The notes under the pieces were generated by a model that did no database searches, had not been told where the DNA came from, and worked only from the letters and a program-made list of their open reading frames with translations. A program made the position numbers and the translations under genes. This document shows positions 63,898 through 64,000 of a stretch of DNA of 64,000 nucleotides, piece after piece. The stretch is taken from assembly GCA_907163375.1 (NCBI GenBank), contig CAJQUW010016173.1, positions 233,757-297,756 of the forward strand. The letters run 5' to 3'. Position 1 is the first letter of the stretch; each line of letters opens with the position of its first letter. This stretch comes from Prostheceraeus crozeri. Taxonomy: Eukaryota > Platyhelminthes > Polycladida > Euryleptidae.

Positions 63898-64000
63898 TGC
63901 CTACTGTAGAGCCAAGACGAAGCATCGGATGGGAAAACGGAGGCCAGATTCGGATTCAGCGTCAAATTCTACATGGAAATGGTGTATTTCCAGCTCAATC
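63898..64000. repeat. Right flank: same host repeat as left flank
   Basis: GACGAAGCATCGGATGGGAA and a following AACGGAGGCCAGATT match the repeat at 45488-45530 on the left side of the Polinton. Confidence 0.75.

Overview
The window looks like nuclear DNA of an invertebrate animal. It is AT-rich and intron-containing, and it is crowded with eukaryotic mobile DNA. The only host gene I can support is an LHFPL-type tetraspan membrane protein on the minus strand. Two of its exons (11666-12056 and 7428-7670) join in phase across a 4 kb intron that is itself full of repeats. No tRNA or rRNA gene, CRISPR array or bacterial operon is seen. I do not name a species.

Left part (1-27.7 kb): a patchwork of retroelement and transposon debris around the LHFPL gene. 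It includes a LINE fragment (1-715), two Penelope-like elements (1984-3257 and 13.26-15.54 kb, the second with a hAT-like insertion bounded by an 8-bp duplication), and a LINE tail inside a foldback transposon (5225-6341). It also includes a 213-bp inverted-repeat element with a hammerhead-ribozyme-like core and a 12-bp target duplication (6942-7154), a LINE tail (10735-11180), a tRNA-like SINE (15.56 kb), a Ty3/Gypsy LTR element with identical LTRs but no reverse transcriptase (19417-22324), a foldback repeat (22.5-23.2 kb) and a hAT-like transposase remnant (24.9-25.85 kb).

Middle part (27.7-42.3 kb): a three-level nest. A LINE with 73-bp identical terminal repeats (28341-40781) was hit by a Tc1/mariner element (29369-36991, TA duplication). 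The Tc1 transposase gene was in turn split by a 6.1 kb near-palindrome (29938-36055, 9-bp duplication) built from about 343-bp tandem units. Mosaic inverted repeats flank the nest.

Right part (45631-63891): a complete Polinton/Maverick (adintovirus-like) element of 18,261 bp. It has terminal inverted repeats, AGTAG...CTACT termini and a 6-bp target duplication GATGGC, and sits inside a C-tract-bearing host repeat. It encodes an adenain-like protease, a PLA2-integrase fusion, a membrane-active small protein, a double-jelly-roll major capsid protein, a second small virion-like protein (frameshifted), a fibre-like gene (broken), a possible clamp-like protein, a protein-primed family B DNA polymerase, an FtsK/HerA packaging ATPase, a penton-like minor capsid protein and two element-specific proteins. 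Polymerase, integrase and TIRs would serve replication and integration; capsid proteins, protease and ATPase would serve particle formation. Several genes carry frameshifts, so this copy is probably not fully functional.

The most unusual signal is a family of about 24-bp double-hairpin cassettes scattered through the Polinton. They occur between genes and in frame inside genes: about nine recognisable copies in the polymerase, one in the clamp-like gene, and related hairpins in the PLA2-integrase linker, at the end of the capsid gene and in spacers. Copies differ by paired changes that preserve both stems, and the 24-nt length preserves the reading frame. They resemble the double-hairpin elements of fungal mitochondria and the palindromic elements of Rickettsia genes, and I know of no description of them in Polintons.
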